A DNA stretch of 64,000 bases from Streptococcus dysgalactiae subsp. dysgalactiae (GTDB lineage Bacteria; Bacillota; Bacilli; Lactobacillales; Streptococcaceae): NCBI RefSeq assembly GCF_900459225.1, contig NZ_UHFH01000003.1, forward strand, positions 1,784,001 through 1,848,000, written 5' to 3'. Every line of letters begins with the position of its first letter. The first letter of the stretch is position 1. This document shows positions 48,187 to 57,783 of the stretch, one piece after another. The notes under the pieces were generated by a model that was not told the DNA's origin, searched no databases, and worked only from the letters and a program-made list of their open reading frames with translations. The position numbers were made by a program, and so were the translations under genes.

Positions 48187-49942
48187 AAAGACATTCCTCC
48201 AATCTTTCTTGAGTATCAACGAGTTGACGATAAGAAGGTTGATGACGATAGAGCTCCTGAGGCTTTCCTAAACAAGCTGGCTGTTCTGAACTTAAAAAGA
48301 GCACTTGATCAGCCCTTTTCAGACGTGACATTTTATGCGTAATCACAATGACTATTGCCTTCTTAGCGAGTTGCTCAATCAAACCATCAATAATCCGTTC
48401 GTTCTCAGCATCTAGGCTAGAGGTTGCTTCGTCAAAAATATAAAGAGAGCGTTGGCTAAGCAAAGCCCTAGCACAAATAACTTGCTGTCTTTGACCAGGT
48501 GACAACAGATTGCCGTTTTTACCAACCAGTGTATCAAGACCATCAGGCAACCAATTAATAAACGTCAATAAACCGTGTTGGTTAATCCATTCCAGCACTT
48601 CTTTTTTAGACAGTTTCGCTGCCAATGTTAAATTGTCATAAATACTTCGATTCAACAGGGTAGATTGGTCTGACACATAAAGCAACTGCTGATTAAGACT
48701 GTCCATTGACACCTCTTTACTGTCGACATCATCAAAAAGAATGTGGCCACTTGTAGCCTGTTGCCGCTTTAAAAGCAACTGAGCAAGGCTAGTTTTCCCT
48801 TGTCCGGAAACGCCTGCAATCGCTGTTAACTGCCCTTTGATCAACGTCAGGGAAATAGTATCGAGCACTACTTTTTCCCCATATGCCAAGGTCAAGTCCT
48901 TGATAGTAATCTGACTAAACACTCCTAAGTCTTTTGTCTGGTTATCTTTTCTTTCTGGAACACTATCTAAAAAAGTAAAGATGCGGTCAGCCATCTTAGT
49001 CGTCATCATCACCAAATGCATGCCATAGCCTTGCTCACGAATAGGAGCAAAAAATTCTGTTGCGATTAAAAGAAAGAACAAAAAGTGAAAAAGTGAAAGA
49101 CTCCCAATTGCCAAAGCTTGAACAGCTAAAAAGCCTGATAAACCAATGCCGAGATACATCACCGCATCCATATAACCAACGGCCTGTAATTGAAAACCTA
49201 GCAGGGACATAGTCGCTTTTCGAAATCGCTCCGCCTTCGTTGTAAATTCACATTCATAGCGTTCCGCTACCTGATAAGAATAGAGGGTATTAAGGCCCTT
49301 AAGATCATCCATAAACAAGTTTCCCACATCCATATAAGAAGACCAGTACTGGCTCATGATTTGCTTAGACCGCTTTTGCATGGCTACAATCGATAGAGGA
49401 ATTAGAGGTAAAGTCAATAGGAAGATCACTCCTGCCAAAGGATAAATCAAACAAACCAGTAGCATAACCGTACTACAATTCCACTTGGTTCTCATTGATA
49501 AAGACAGATAGTAAGAATAATAAGTATCGAGACTATCAATCCCTTGTGAAGCCAGCGTCAAAATATCTGCACTGCTAGCATTGGCATCAAATTGCCCGTC
49601 TAACGCCACAAATGCCTCAAAAAAGGATTGTTTCAACGAATCTCTAGCAAATTGTGAAGCGATTCCTTGCAATCGTTTGGCCAGGAGAGCAAGGGCGAAG
49701 CCGGTCATGTTTAAAAGTAATAACCAACCTACTAGCGAGCCCAAAGCAATAGCTTGTCCGACCCAAAAGGCTGCAAATGTTTTGGCGATAAGGTAAAAAC
49801 TGATAACCCTCATTAAAAATTGTAACCAAGCTAAAAATGCTGATACATAAAGCAAGCCCCTCTTCGGGGCAACCCTCTCTCTCAGCCGTTTAAGAAGTGA
49901 ACGTCGTTTTTCTTTTGATATCGTATTTCTTGTTTCCTTCAT
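48179..49942 (-). CDS. siaD: SiaD: ABC transporter with fused membrane and ATPase domains
   Basis: A 587-residue partner of SiaE with six transmembrane helices in the first 320 residues and a C-terminal ATPase (Walker A GVSGQGKTSLAQ, Walker B IFDEATSSLD, signature LLSPGQRQQ, which departs from LSGGQ). The pair sits between the Shr-Shp-SiaABC relay and the SiaFGH genes. Name follows the S. pyogenes operon order. Confidence 0.88.
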   Translation of the reverse strand: MKETRNTISKEKRRSLLKRLRERVAPKRGLLYVSAFLAWLQFLMRVISFYLIAKTFAAFWVGQAIALGSLVGWLLLLNMTGFALALLAKRLQGIASQFARDSLKQSFFEAFVALDGQFDANASSADILTLASQGIDSLDTYYSYYLSLSMRTKWNCSTVMLLVCLIYPLAGVIFLLTLPLIPLSIVAMQKRSKQIMSQYWSSYMDVGNLFMDDLKGLNTLYSYQVAERYECEFTTKAERFRKATMSLLGFQLQAVGYMDAVMYLGIGLSGFLAVQALAIGSLSLFHFLFFLLIATEFFAPIREQGYGMHLVMMTTKMADRIFTFLDSVPERKDNQTKDLGVFSQITIKDLTLAYGEKVVLDTISLTLIKGQLTAIAGVSGQGKTSLAQLLLKRQQATSGHILFDDVDSKEVSMDSLNQQLLYVSDQSTLLNRSIYDNLTLAAKLSKKEVLEWINQHGLLTFINWLPDGLDTLVGKNGNLLSPGQRQQVICARALLSQRSLYIFDEATSSLDAENERIIDGLIEQLAKKAIVIVITHKMSRLKRADQVLFLSSEQPACLGKPQELYRHQPSYRQLVDTQERLEECLYG

Positions 49943-49954
49943 CTATTTTGCTTT

Positions 49955-50776
49955 CTATGTCTCCTTCTGATTACTAATAACATCGGTCTCATTGACCAAC
50001 GAGGTAATGACAAAATTCCGTCCATCTTTTTCAACAAAAGGAAGATCAATGTCAAAAACCTCTCGGATAAATGTTTCTCCCACTAGTTCTATGGGGTGGC
50101 CCTGTGCATAAAGACGACCATCTTTTAAGGCAAGCAGGTGATCTGAAAGAGACAGGGCTTGATTAATGTCATGTAAAACCAAAACAATTGTTATCCCTAA
50201 GTCTTGATTAATTCTGGTAATAAGCCTCAGAATATCTATCTGGTACTTGATGTCTAAATAGGTGGTCGGCTCATCTAAAAAGATGATATCTGTCTCTTGA
50301 GCGAGAGCCATCGCAATCCACACGCGCTGTTGCTCCCCGCCAGACAGACACTGGAGATCACGGTAAGCATAATCACTTAACCCTGTCACCATTAATGCCC
50401 AGGCAATTCTCTCCTTATCTTTCTTGCTCAAAGCCTTTAAAAAGGAGCAATGAGCCCGCCTAGCCATAGCAACCAATTCGCTAACTGTCAAATCATCTAC
50501 TATCCTATGGTACTGATGCACTACGGCAACTTTTTTTGCGAAGGCTTTCAGAGAAATCTTGTCTAATACTTCCTGCTCCAGCCAAACCTGACCTTGTTTG
50601 ACAGGAAGGTTTTTGGTTAACAGATGCAAAAGAGTCGACTTGCCACTGCCATTTGCCCCTATAATAGTCGTGATTTTGCCTTTTGGGATGGTAAAGTTCA
50701 AATCATCCAAGACAAGCCTTTCCCCATAGCCGAAAGAAAGGTTCTGAACTTTCATATGATAAGCAGTCTTTGTCAT
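49955..50776 (-). CDS. siaC: SiaC (HtsC): haem ABC transporter ATPase
   Basis: The 273-residue FecE-type ATPase has Walker A GANGSGKSTLL, signature LSGGEQQRVWIA and Walker B IIFLDEPTTYLDIKY. It energises SiaB for uptake of haem delivered by lipoprotein SiaA. ATG 50776 overlaps the siaB stop by 4 bases. Confidence 0.94.
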   Translation of the reverse strand: MTKTAYHMKVQNLSFGYGERLVLDDLNFTIPKGKITTIIGANGSGKSTLLHLLTKNLPVKQGQVWLEQEVLDKISLKAFAKKVAVVHQYHRIVDDLTVSELVAMARRAHCSFLKALSKKDKERIAWALMVTGLSDYAYRDLQCLSGGEQQRVWIAMALAQETDIIFLDEPTTYLDIKYQIDILRLITRINQDLGITIVLVLHDINQALSLSDHLLALKDGRLYAQGHPIELVGETFIREVFDIDLPFVEKDGRNFVITSLVNETDVISNQKET

Positions 50777-51795
50777 ATCACATCAGACCTCCTTAACAAG
50801 TAAATAAAGTAAGGCCCGCCTATAATACTCATGATAATAGCTGGACTGATTTCTAAAGGATAGGCCAAACGTCTACCTAGAGTATCTGCTAGCAAGAAAA
50901 CAAAGGCTCCCAATAAGGCCGAAAATGGAATTAACACCTGATGTTTGCTTCCCACCAGTAAGCGACTGATATGCGGAACAATTAATCCTAAAAAAGAAAC
51001 CACCCCAACTACTGACGTTGCTGCAGAAGCTAGTAACACCGCAATCAGAGATATCCCCAAGCGTAGTAGGTGACCGTCCATCCCTAAATTGCGAATCACC
51101 TGATCATCTAGCAACAGCAAATCGCAGATTCTCGAAAATAGCAGAGCTAATCCTAAACCGACAAGGGTGTAGGGAAGTAAGACGCCAACATCTACCCATG
51201 TTTTTTGGCTAATTTGCCCTGACAATAAAGCATTGACTAAAGGACTTGCAGAAGCCGAAAAACTCGTTAAGGCAGTTGACAACCCCATAAATAAGGCATT
51301 GATAGCAATTCCAGTTAAAATAATACGGACAGGATGTAATCCCTTTTTCCATGCTAAACCATAAATAAGTAAGAAAGAGACTCCCCCACCTAAAAATGAT
51401 AAGATTGGACCATAGAGCAGCAACTGTGGTAAGAGTAAACTGGACAGTAAAACCAAAAAACTGGCACCACTACAAACCCCTATAATAGCAGGATCCGAAA
51501 TCGGATTTTTCAAGACTGCTTGAAACAGCACTCCCGAAACAGCTATCCCAGCTCCTGCCAGTAAAGCAATGACAACCCTTGGGAACCGCAAATCGTAAAT
51601 CAAAGCAACTTGAGGATCATAAGCCACAAAAAGGCCCTTTACTATTGCTCCATAAGAAACCGATAAGCCCCCTAAGGAGAGGGCCACAGCACTCAAAATA
51701 AGCAAAGCCAAACATAACATGATGACGTAAATTGTTCTTTTCAACCGTTTTTTCACATGAAAAGCTAGGTCTTGTTGTAAATCTAATGTTGCCAT
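50773..51795 (-). CDS. siaB: SiaB (HtsB): haem ABC transporter permease
   Basis: A 340-residue FecCD-family permease with about nine to ten helices. It carries the GNPISDPAIIGVCSGA and GLIVPHISRLLVG segments that contact the ATPase. It sits directly after siaA, one base apart, and before siaC. Confidence 0.94.
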   Translation of the reverse strand: MATLDLQQDLAFHVKKRLKRTIYVIMLCLALLILSAVALSLGGLSVSYGAIVKGLFVAYDPQVALIYDLRFPRVVIALLAGAGIAVSGVLFQAVLKNPISDPAIIGVCSGASFLVLLSSLLLPQLLLYGPILSFLGGGVSFLLIYGLAWKKGLHPVRIILTGIAINALFMGLSTALTSFSASASPLVNALLSGQISQKTWVDVGVLLPYTLVGLGLALLFSRICDLLLLDDQVIRNLGMDGHLLRLGISLIAVLLASAATSVVGVVSFLGLIVPHISRLLVGSKHQVLIPFSALLGAFVFLLADTLGRRLAYPLEISPAIIMSIIGGPYFIYLLRRSDVI

Positions 51796-51796
51796 T

Positions 51797-52681
51797 CTAT
51801 TGTTTACCCTCTACTTGGTCAAACATCTGAGCCAAGGTTTCCAAGGCCTCTGGGTAGTTGAATTTGGCACTCATGCCAAATAATTGATTATCCAAGTCAT
51901 AAACCTTCTCTTTTTGGACTGCCTCAAAGTGTTTCCAAATGTCATTTTCCGCAAATTCCTTATCAAACATGCCTTTTACCTTATCCGGAATAGCATGCGC
52001 TGTCCTTAAAATCAAGTCAGGTTTCTTAGCCAACATGTCCTCTGGGTTAGCTGATAAGAATTCTTTGTCGCTAGATTGATAGACATTTTCACCACCTGCC
52101 AGCTCTAAGAGGTTGCCAACGTAGGACTGATTGGTAGCAATCAAGTAACTGCCTGGTAAGCCCATAAGAATCAGCACTCTTGGTTTTTTCTTCCCTTGAC
52201 GCTGGGTTTGATAAGCTCGGTAAAAGTCTTGGTAGTCTTTCCACAAGGCTTTAGCTTCTTGTTGACGGTCAAACAATTCCCCTAACTCCTTAATGGACTG
52301 GTACATGCCCTCCACACTGCGTAAATTCAAAAAACCGTACTCGGTATCCAATTGCTGATACTTAGGTTCCAAATCTTCTTGCAAAGAATTTGGGCTTAAA
52401 ATCCAAGTGGGCTTCAAAGAAGCTACAACTTCCATATCAGGATTCATGGGTAAGCCAACACGCTTAACCTCGTCATAACGTTTTGGAAGCTGATATAATT
52501 TGCTATCGCAAACCCCGACTAAATCTAGGTTTAGACAATCACAAATATCGGCAACTGCAACCGAAGTCGCTACAATCCTCTGACCATTAGATGCTTTCAT
52601 TACCTTCGGGTGTTGATTGACACAAGCTGTTAAAAGAAAAGCTACCATAGCTAGAGCCAATAACTTAAATTGTTTGATCAT
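51797..52681 (-). CDS. siaA: SiaA (HtsA): haem-binding lipoprotein
   Basis: This 294-residue lipoprotein receives haem from Shp and passes it to SiaBC. The signal peptide has the lipobox LTAC with Cys20. In S. pyogenes SiaA the haem iron is held by Met79 and His229, and both residues fall at the same numbers here (LPMN and TAHA). The start overlaps the shp end by 17 bases. Confidence 0.95.
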   Translation of the reverse strand: MIKQFKLLALAMVAFLLTACVNQHPKVMKASNGQRIVATSVAVADICDCLNLDLVGVCDSKLYQLPKRYDEVKRVGLPMNPDMEVVASLKPTWILSPNSLQEDLEPKYQQLDTEYGFLNLRSVEGMYQSIKELGELFDRQQEAKALWKDYQDFYRAYQTQRQGKKKPRVLILMGLPGSYLIATNQSYVGNLLELAGGENVYQSSDKEFLSANPEDMLAKKPDLILRTAHAIPDKVKGMFDKEFAENDIWKHFEAVQKEKVYDLDNQLFGMSAKFNYPEALETLAQMFDQVEGKQ

Positions 52682-53546
52682 TCGTTTTTCTCTTTTTCCA
52701 TATCCATAACACCATTCCCCCTACTATCAAGATAAGAGTTGGGAGGTAATAAACAATGACCGGCAAAGTCTTCTGAGCAGGAGCCTTTGTTTGATTCTTG
52801 TCTAATGAGGTCACCAATCCTACCTGAGACGCTCCCTTGGAACCTGTTAATTTGGAAGGTCCTTTTGCCTTAGCTTTTGATTTTAGTTTTAGTGGCTTGT
52901 CAGGTGCTTTAGCCGCCTGAGCAATGGCTTTGTGTTCCTCTCTTGTCTTATTCTCAGAAGCTTCTTTGGTGGCAGGAGTGTGTTGGTCCTGGTGCTCAGT
53001 TCTGTCGGTTACCAATTGCGTTATCATATTTCCAGAATAACCTTCTTCAAGTCCAGCAGGAGAAAGGTAAAAAATCACCTCTCTTCCCATTGGCTCTACA
53101 AACATACTCCCTCGAATAACACAGTTAACATCGGGTAGGCTAATAGAGATATCTTTGGTTGTTCCATTATGATCTGTACCTTGTTGCGTTATGCTATAAG
53201 CTACTGCTTGAAAACTCCCTCTACCCCCAGGCTGCACCCAGAAATGGTAGTCTCCTGAAAAATCTGCTAAGCTCATGCGAAAGGTTAACAGCAAGTCTCC
53301 CGAATCTGAAGTCTCTAACATGCCATTTTGATAAACAGTCCCTTCAACCATTCCCTGACCAATGTCAAAAGAATTCTCTCCACCACTATCTTCAATATCT
53401 CCTGATACCGGATGACGGTAATTTCTCTGAATGAGACAACTATAAATTTGCCCCCTATCCGCAAAAACCTTTCCTGCCATCACTGATAATCCTAAGATAA
53501 CCACTATTAATCCTTGCAGAATCCGCTTTGTTACCACCTTTGTCAT
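52665..53546 (-). CDS. shp: Shp: cell-surface haem-binding protein
   Basis: Shp takes haem from Shr and gives it to SiaA. The 293-residue protein has a signal peptide (to about residue 29), a haem domain of about 150 residues, a charged K/A/E-rich stretch, and a C-terminal transmembrane helix (VIVYYLPTLILIVGGMVLWIW) with a KKRK tail. The two methionine axial ligands of S. pyogenes Shp, Met66 and Met153, fall at the same numbers (QGMVEG and EPMGRE). Its RBS is GAGGAAG. Confidence 0.95.
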   Translation of the reverse strand: MTKVVTKRILQGLIVVILGLSVMAGKVFADRGQIYSCLIQRNYRHPVSGDIEDSGGENSFDIGQGMVEGTVYQNGMLETSDSGDLLLTFRMSLADFSGDYHFWVQPGGRGSFQAVAYSITQQGTDHNGTTKDISISLPDVNCVIRGSMFVEPMGREVIFYLSPAGLEEGYSGNMITQLVTDRTEHQDQHTPATKEASENKTREEHKAIAQAAKAPDKPLKLKSKAKAKGPSKLTGSKGASQVGLVTSLDKNQTKAPAQKTLPVIVYYLPTLILIVGGMVLWIWKKRKTNDQTI

Positions 53547-53632
53547 TTCTTCCTCTCATCTATTTCCTTGTTGGTATCGCCTAAGTGTTGCACCATTTTA
53601 GCTGTTTTCTTGACTAAACACACCTCATCCAT
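53543..53632 (-). CDS. Candidate micro-ORF overlapping the shp start
   Basis: A 29-codon frame (starts MDEVCLVKKTAKMVQHL) whose TGA stop overlaps the shp ATG as ATGA. No clear Shine-Dalgarno precedes it. It overlaps the preceding micro-ORF by 8 bases. It may couple translation through to shp or be chance; no homology is recognised. Confidence 0.3.
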   Translation of the reverse strand: MDEVCLVKKTAKMVQHLGDTNKEIDERKK

Positions 53633-53714
53633 CTATAAGCCTATAAGACGCGAAAAACACACCTAGTCTTCGACCGCTATAAATCAACGATTTCAGCACA
53701 TCAATTATAGGCAT
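53625..53714 (-). CDS. Candidate micro-ORF between shr and shp
   Basis: A 29-codon frame (starts MPIIDVLKSLIYSGRR) beginning 45 bases after shr, with GGAG 8 bases before its ATG. With the next micro-ORF it fills the shr-shp gap. The product is short, basic and unrecognised. Confidence 0.35.
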   Translation of the reverse strand: MPIIDVLKSLIYSGRRLGVFFASYRLIDG

Positions 53715-53758
53715 GTTATTCGCTCCGACAAATCATCACTGAGTGTTTGTGAAGAAGC

Positions 53759-56700
53759 TTATTTGAATAATTTTTTTCTACCTAAAACTAAACCTAAAAC
53801 AGCAATGACAAATGTAGACAAACCAGCTATCAGATGATAGCGATTAGGGCTATCTTTAAATTTTGGCAGTTGATCTGAATGACGTTTTGTCTCGCCTGAT
53901 GTGGATTGTTTCCCTGTTGACTGCTGTTCGCCAAGTGAAGATTGATGATCAGAAACCAAGCGCTTCAATTTATCCGTCTTAGTTGACTCATCTTTTTTTG
54001 TAGCATCGTCTGACTTAGCTTGAGCAGACGGCTTCTTAGCTAGTAGGTCTGTTAAGTTAGCTATTCCAGCACCTGATGATTGACGAGGTGCTGTTGAAGT
54101 TTCTTGTTTTACAGTCGGTTTATCTATTGATGGACCTACAGGCAACGCTTCCCCAGTATTTCTTTGAGAAGGTTTTTCTTCTGTAATCTTGCTCTTGTCT
54201 GTTGTGAGACTTTGCCAATCCAGCTGCATAAAGACCGTTTGGAAGCCTGAACCTTTTGAAATAGAATCCATAATAGGAACAAAAACTTGCAGTGGTACCA
54301 AACCATCTTTTTTAGCTTGTTCAATCAATTTAAAGCGAAGCACCTTAGGGTATTGTTTTCCATAAGCATCCTCAAGCGGATTACCTGTGGCATCGGTCAC
54401 ATAAGAAATGACCCCAGCTTTTTCCTTCTGACCGACAGGCTTTCCAGCTAAATCTCTTTGATAACCGTCAAGGAAGAAACTCAATTCTCCAAGATACCCT
54501 AACATCTTACCAACTGTCATGCCCTTAAATTCAATTTCTAAGTAAGGTACCCCTTTTTCCACAATAAGGGTGACGCGGTTATTAATCGCCTTATTTGACA
54601 TTGACTCTGATACCAGATCAGTCTTCAACATTTTGGCGTTGAGGTAGTAAACCCCATCTTTCAATTGATCCTTGTTAAGGGAGGATATTCCCTCTTGAGT
54701 CCCAGTTTCTTGTTTGGGTGCCTGTTCTTCTGTCACCAAAAGATCATTTGACACCAAGTAGATGTGCTCGCGTTTCTTAGCAAATTCCTTGGTTAAAATG
54801 GCTTTGCGAATACGATAAGTTCCTGCCCCTTTGAGAGCAAAACTGCCTTCTAATTCATCCTTAGGATCGTTGGCCAGGACTCTTTCTTGGACCGTGACAT
54901 ATTGCCCGTTCGACGTTTTTTTCTGCAACTGGATAATAATATTCCAATCTAACTTCATATCATTAATCAAAGAAGTCACATCCGCTTCGTTTTCTTTTAA
55001 CAATTGTTGATACTCTTCAATAGTTGAAATTTCTTCATCGCGCGCCGAGGTTGTTTTGTGTTCCCAGTAATATAAATCTAATAGGCTCAATCTCTGTTTA
55101 TAGAAGATATTATCTTCGTTTAACTGTCCCTCTAGGTTAGCAAACTGCTTTTGAGGAGTAGTTTTATTGGTTCCAACCAAATGTTTTAGCTCTTGACTAA
55201 TATCTGTCAAATGGTTGAAACGTAAATCCAAATTTAACTTAGCTACAGAAGGGAAATCTGTTTCTTTAAGGCTGGTTAACAGATTATTAAATAAATTTAT
55301 CTTAATTAATTTATTATTGTGCGCAAAAATCCCCTGAGACAGACTTGTCAGCTCATTAGATGATAAATCCAAATTAGCTAGCTTAGATAATTTGGCAAAA
55401 TCAATTTTATCCACCGAAATCAGTTGATTCCGACGAACGTTAAGAGTTTCCAACTGACTGAGCTGATCCAAGCCGTCCGGTAACTCTGCCAATTTATTCT
55501 CCGAAAGATCAAGGAAGGTTAAATTAGTCATAGGAGTCAAGGTATGACTAGCAATGGTATCCAGCTGATTTTCAGACAAGGCTAGAGATGTTAAACGAGA
55601 TAAGTCTTTAAAGACACTGTTGCTAAGAGCGTTCATCCTGTTCTTAGACAGGTCTAGTTGATCCAACTGGGTTAGGGTCTCAAAGGTTCCCTCTTCAATA
55701 CCCGACAGAACATTACTTGATAAATAGAGTTCTCTCAGCTGGCTATTGTGAGCAAATGTTTCCTTGTCAAGAGTTGTTAAGAGGTTGCTTCTCAAGTTCA
55801 AGAAACGCAACTGGTTCATCTGACTAAAGGTTTCCTTGGGAATAGCCGTAATCTGATTCCCTTCCAAATGCAACTCAGTTACATTTTTGACATGTTTCAA
55901 AAGAGAAATATCCGTCAAATCATAGTGGTCTAGTCGTAACTCTCCTTGAATTTGACCTAATTCAGCTACTGATAATTTACCATCTCCATCCAAGTCTTTG
56001 CCCAGCTTAATCAAGACCTTTTCAAGCCGCTCTGAACCGACTCCTTTTTCCTTGTCATCGATTTCTGCCTGATAGCCTGTCCACCCCTTACTGATACTTG
56101 TCTCAAAGGTCATATCAAGTTTGGTGTATTTGTCATAGTGGTGCAAGTCACTTTCTTGTCCACCCATAGCCGATACCAATACAGCACCTTTGTGTAATTT
56201 ATCCAAATCATCAATAGGCATAGTAAATTCACTTCGGATATAGTTGTTATTAATGTCTCGTTTCCCAACTTGGGTTCGGATTGCCTTTGGATAAGTCCCT
56301 TTGCTCTCAATTGAGAAATCAATCAAAAAATCTCCCAAGGCGGTATTGAGCATAGAAAGCTCCATCTTACCATCTTCTGTCACCACCAATTTGGCCTTTT
56401 TATCAAAAGCTCCCTGTAACATAGAGGATTCTTCCGTGTTCTCCTTGTTAGCCTTAAAACTCAGGGTATAAGTCCCCGCAGTGAGATTATTGATAGATAA
56501 ATCAGCCATTTGATAAGCCTTAATAGCATCTTTCAAGAGACGGTAGGTATCCGCAAGTAATTTGCTGTCTTTAATATCTTTGTAAGATTCTTTAATCACC
56601 TGAAGCTTCTCAGACAAGTCCTTGACCAACTCTTTATTGCTTTCTTTTTCGATAATGGCATCCGATTCTGCCATAGCTCTTTCCAGCGATGTCATATCCA

Positions 56701-57583
56701 GTTCTGATGACGGATTTTCATCAGGGCTTGTGCTTTGCTTTTGTTTAGCCGACACAAAATGATAGTGCCCGTCTTTTCTGGTAACAGTAATCAGAATATC
56801 TTCAAATCCTTTAGAAGACAGGACAATCTTATTTTCCCCATCTTTAAAAGCTTTGGCCCCAAGGTAAAGCCCCTTCATGTTAGACACAAATCCCTGAGTA
56901 CCCTTAACAGCATCCGAAATCAAATCCTTATACCGTTCGTCATTAACCCTAACTTCTGTGATTTGCTGAATAAAGCTTTTCAGTTGCTTATGATCAGAAT
57001 AACGGTCAATTTCTGGAAATAAAATCGCCCCATCTTCTTCAACAAGTTTTGTAATCAATGAAAAGTCGTCAGCTGTTTGACCAGACGGAGCACTCTTGGT
57101 CTCAGTTTTTTTTGTTGATTTGTAATCAAGAGCAGAGTCTTGATTAACGTCGTCTAGCGAATCTGTTGTTTCTAGTTTATGAGCAGACAAAAAGGTCACT
57201 TTATTACCGGTTTTTTCAAAGTTGACTAAAATCCCACCATCCTTTTTATTGACAATAATCAAGTCATGCTTGCCATCTTTTATTAGCTTAGCATTTACCT
57301 TAATCCCTTGATAATTGATGTCAAAACTACGGTCGCCTTCTAATCCTTTTTCGTAAATCTCCTCATCAAGAATTATCTTCTCAATATGTTTATAGTATTC
57401 TTTTCCCGCTGATTGATCAGCGTAAGGGCCAATCTCTTCAAACAAGAGAACATCCTGAGCTAGTTTCATCGTCGTGACAAGCTGCGACGGAACCAAACGT
57501 TCTTCGGAATTAACGATTTGACTAGAATGCGCCAGCAATAGAGCTGACATTGCCATAAGGGTGTATTTGCTGATTTTTTTCAT
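53759..57583 (-). CDS. shr: Shr: surface haemoprotein receptor with two NEAT domains
   Basis: Shr captures haem from haemoglobin, binds matrix proteins, and hands haem to Shp. The 1274-residue protein has a signal peptide (about 28 residues), two N-terminal haemoglobin-interacting domains (about 45-130 and 175-290), NEAT1 (about 365-500), a leucine-rich repeat block (about 565-800), NEAT2 (about 980-1130), a K/S/T-rich stretch, and a C-terminal membrane helix ending GRKKLFK with no LPXTG signal. Start is ATG 57583 with GAAAG 9 bases ahead; the TTG two codons upstream is unlikely. It differs at many positions from S. pyogenes Shr as I remember it. Confidence 0.96.
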   Translation of the reverse strand: MKKISKYTLMAMSALLLAHSSQIVNSEERLVPSQLVTTMKLAQDVLLFEEIGPYADQSAGKEYYKHIEKIILDEEIYEKGLEGDRSFDINYQGIKVNAKLIKDGKHDLIIVNKKDGGILVNFEKTGNKVTFLSAHKLETTDSLDDVNQDSALDYKSTKKTETKSAPSGQTADDFSLITKLVEEDGAILFPEIDRYSDHKQLKSFIQQITEVRVNDERYKDLISDAVKGTQGFVSNMKGLYLGAKAFKDGENKIVLSSKGFEDILITVTRKDGHYHFVSAKQKQSTSPDENPSSELDMTSLERAMAESDAIIEKESNKELVKDLSEKLQVIKESYKDIKDSKLLADTYRLLKDAIKAYQMADLSINNLTAGTYTLSFKANKENTEESSMLQGAFDKKAKLVVTEDGKMELSMLNTALGDFLIDFSIESKGTYPKAIRTQVGKRDINNNYIRSEFTMPIDDLDKLHKGAVLVSAMGGQESDLHHYDKYTKLDMTFETSISKGWTGYQAEIDDKEKGVGSERLEKVLIKLGKDLDGDGKLSVAELGQIQGELRLDHYDLTDISLLKHVKNVTELHLEGNQITAIPKETFSQMNQLRFLNLRSNLLTTLDKETFAHNSQLRELYLSSNVLSGIEEGTFETLTQLDQLDLSKNRMNALSNSVFKDLSRLTSLALSENQLDTIASHTLTPMTNLTFLDLSENKLAELPDGLDQLSQLETLNVRRNQLISVDKIDFAKLSKLANLDLSSNELTSLSQGIFAHNNKLIKINLFNNLLTSLKETDFPSVAKLNLDLRFNHLTDISQELKHLVGTNKTTPQKQFANLEGQLNEDNIFYKQRLSLLDLYYWEHKTTSARDEEISTIEEYQQLLKENEADVTSLINDMKLDWNIIIQLQKKTSNGQYVTVQERVLANDPKDELEGSFALKGAGTYRIRKAILTKEFAKKREHIYLVSNDLLVTEEQAPKQETGTQEGISSLNKDQLKDGVYYLNAKMLKTDLVSESMSNKAINNRVTLIVEKGVPYLEIEFKGMTVGKMLGYLGELSFFLDGYQRDLAGKPVGQKEKAGVISYVTDATGNPLEDAYGKQYPKVLRFKLIEQAKKDGLVPLQVFVPIMDSISKGSGFQTVFMQLDWQSLTTDKSKITEEKPSQRNTGEALPVGPSIDKPTVKQETSTAPRQSSGAGIANLTDLLAKKPSAQAKSDDATKKDESTKTDKLKRLVSDHQSSLGEQQSTGKQSTSGETKRHSDQLPKFKDSPNRYHLIAGLSTFVIAVLGLVLGRKKLFK

Positions 57584-57641
57584 TTTCAATCAACTTTCTA
57601 AAAATTTTATAAAGTTATGAACTTTTTTATTAACTGCACTT

Positions 57642-57670
57642 AATTTAACACTTTGTGATTACTTTGTCAA
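57642..57670 (-). promoter_or_regulatory. shr (haem operon) promoter
   Basis: On the minus strand TTGACA (57670-57665), 17 bases and TAAATT (57647-57642). A perfect AAAGTT/AACTTT repeat (57611-57625) lies downstream, where MtsR, the known repressor of shr in S. pyogenes, could bind. MtsR binding is inference. Confidence 0.6.
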
Positions 57671-57727
57671 GATGATTTTAAGAGCACTTTCTCAGACAGA
57701 TTAGCATTTATCAAACCTATACCACTC

Positions 57728-57764
57728 AAAAAAGACCCAACTCTCATTTAAGAGAATTGAGTCT
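57728..57764 (-). terminator. isp terminator
   Basis: On the minus strand AGACTCAATTCTC pairs, with two mismatches, with GAGAGTTGGGTCT, followed by TTTTTT. Confidence 0.85.
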
Positions 57765-57783
57765 GGAGAAAAGTGATTACCGT

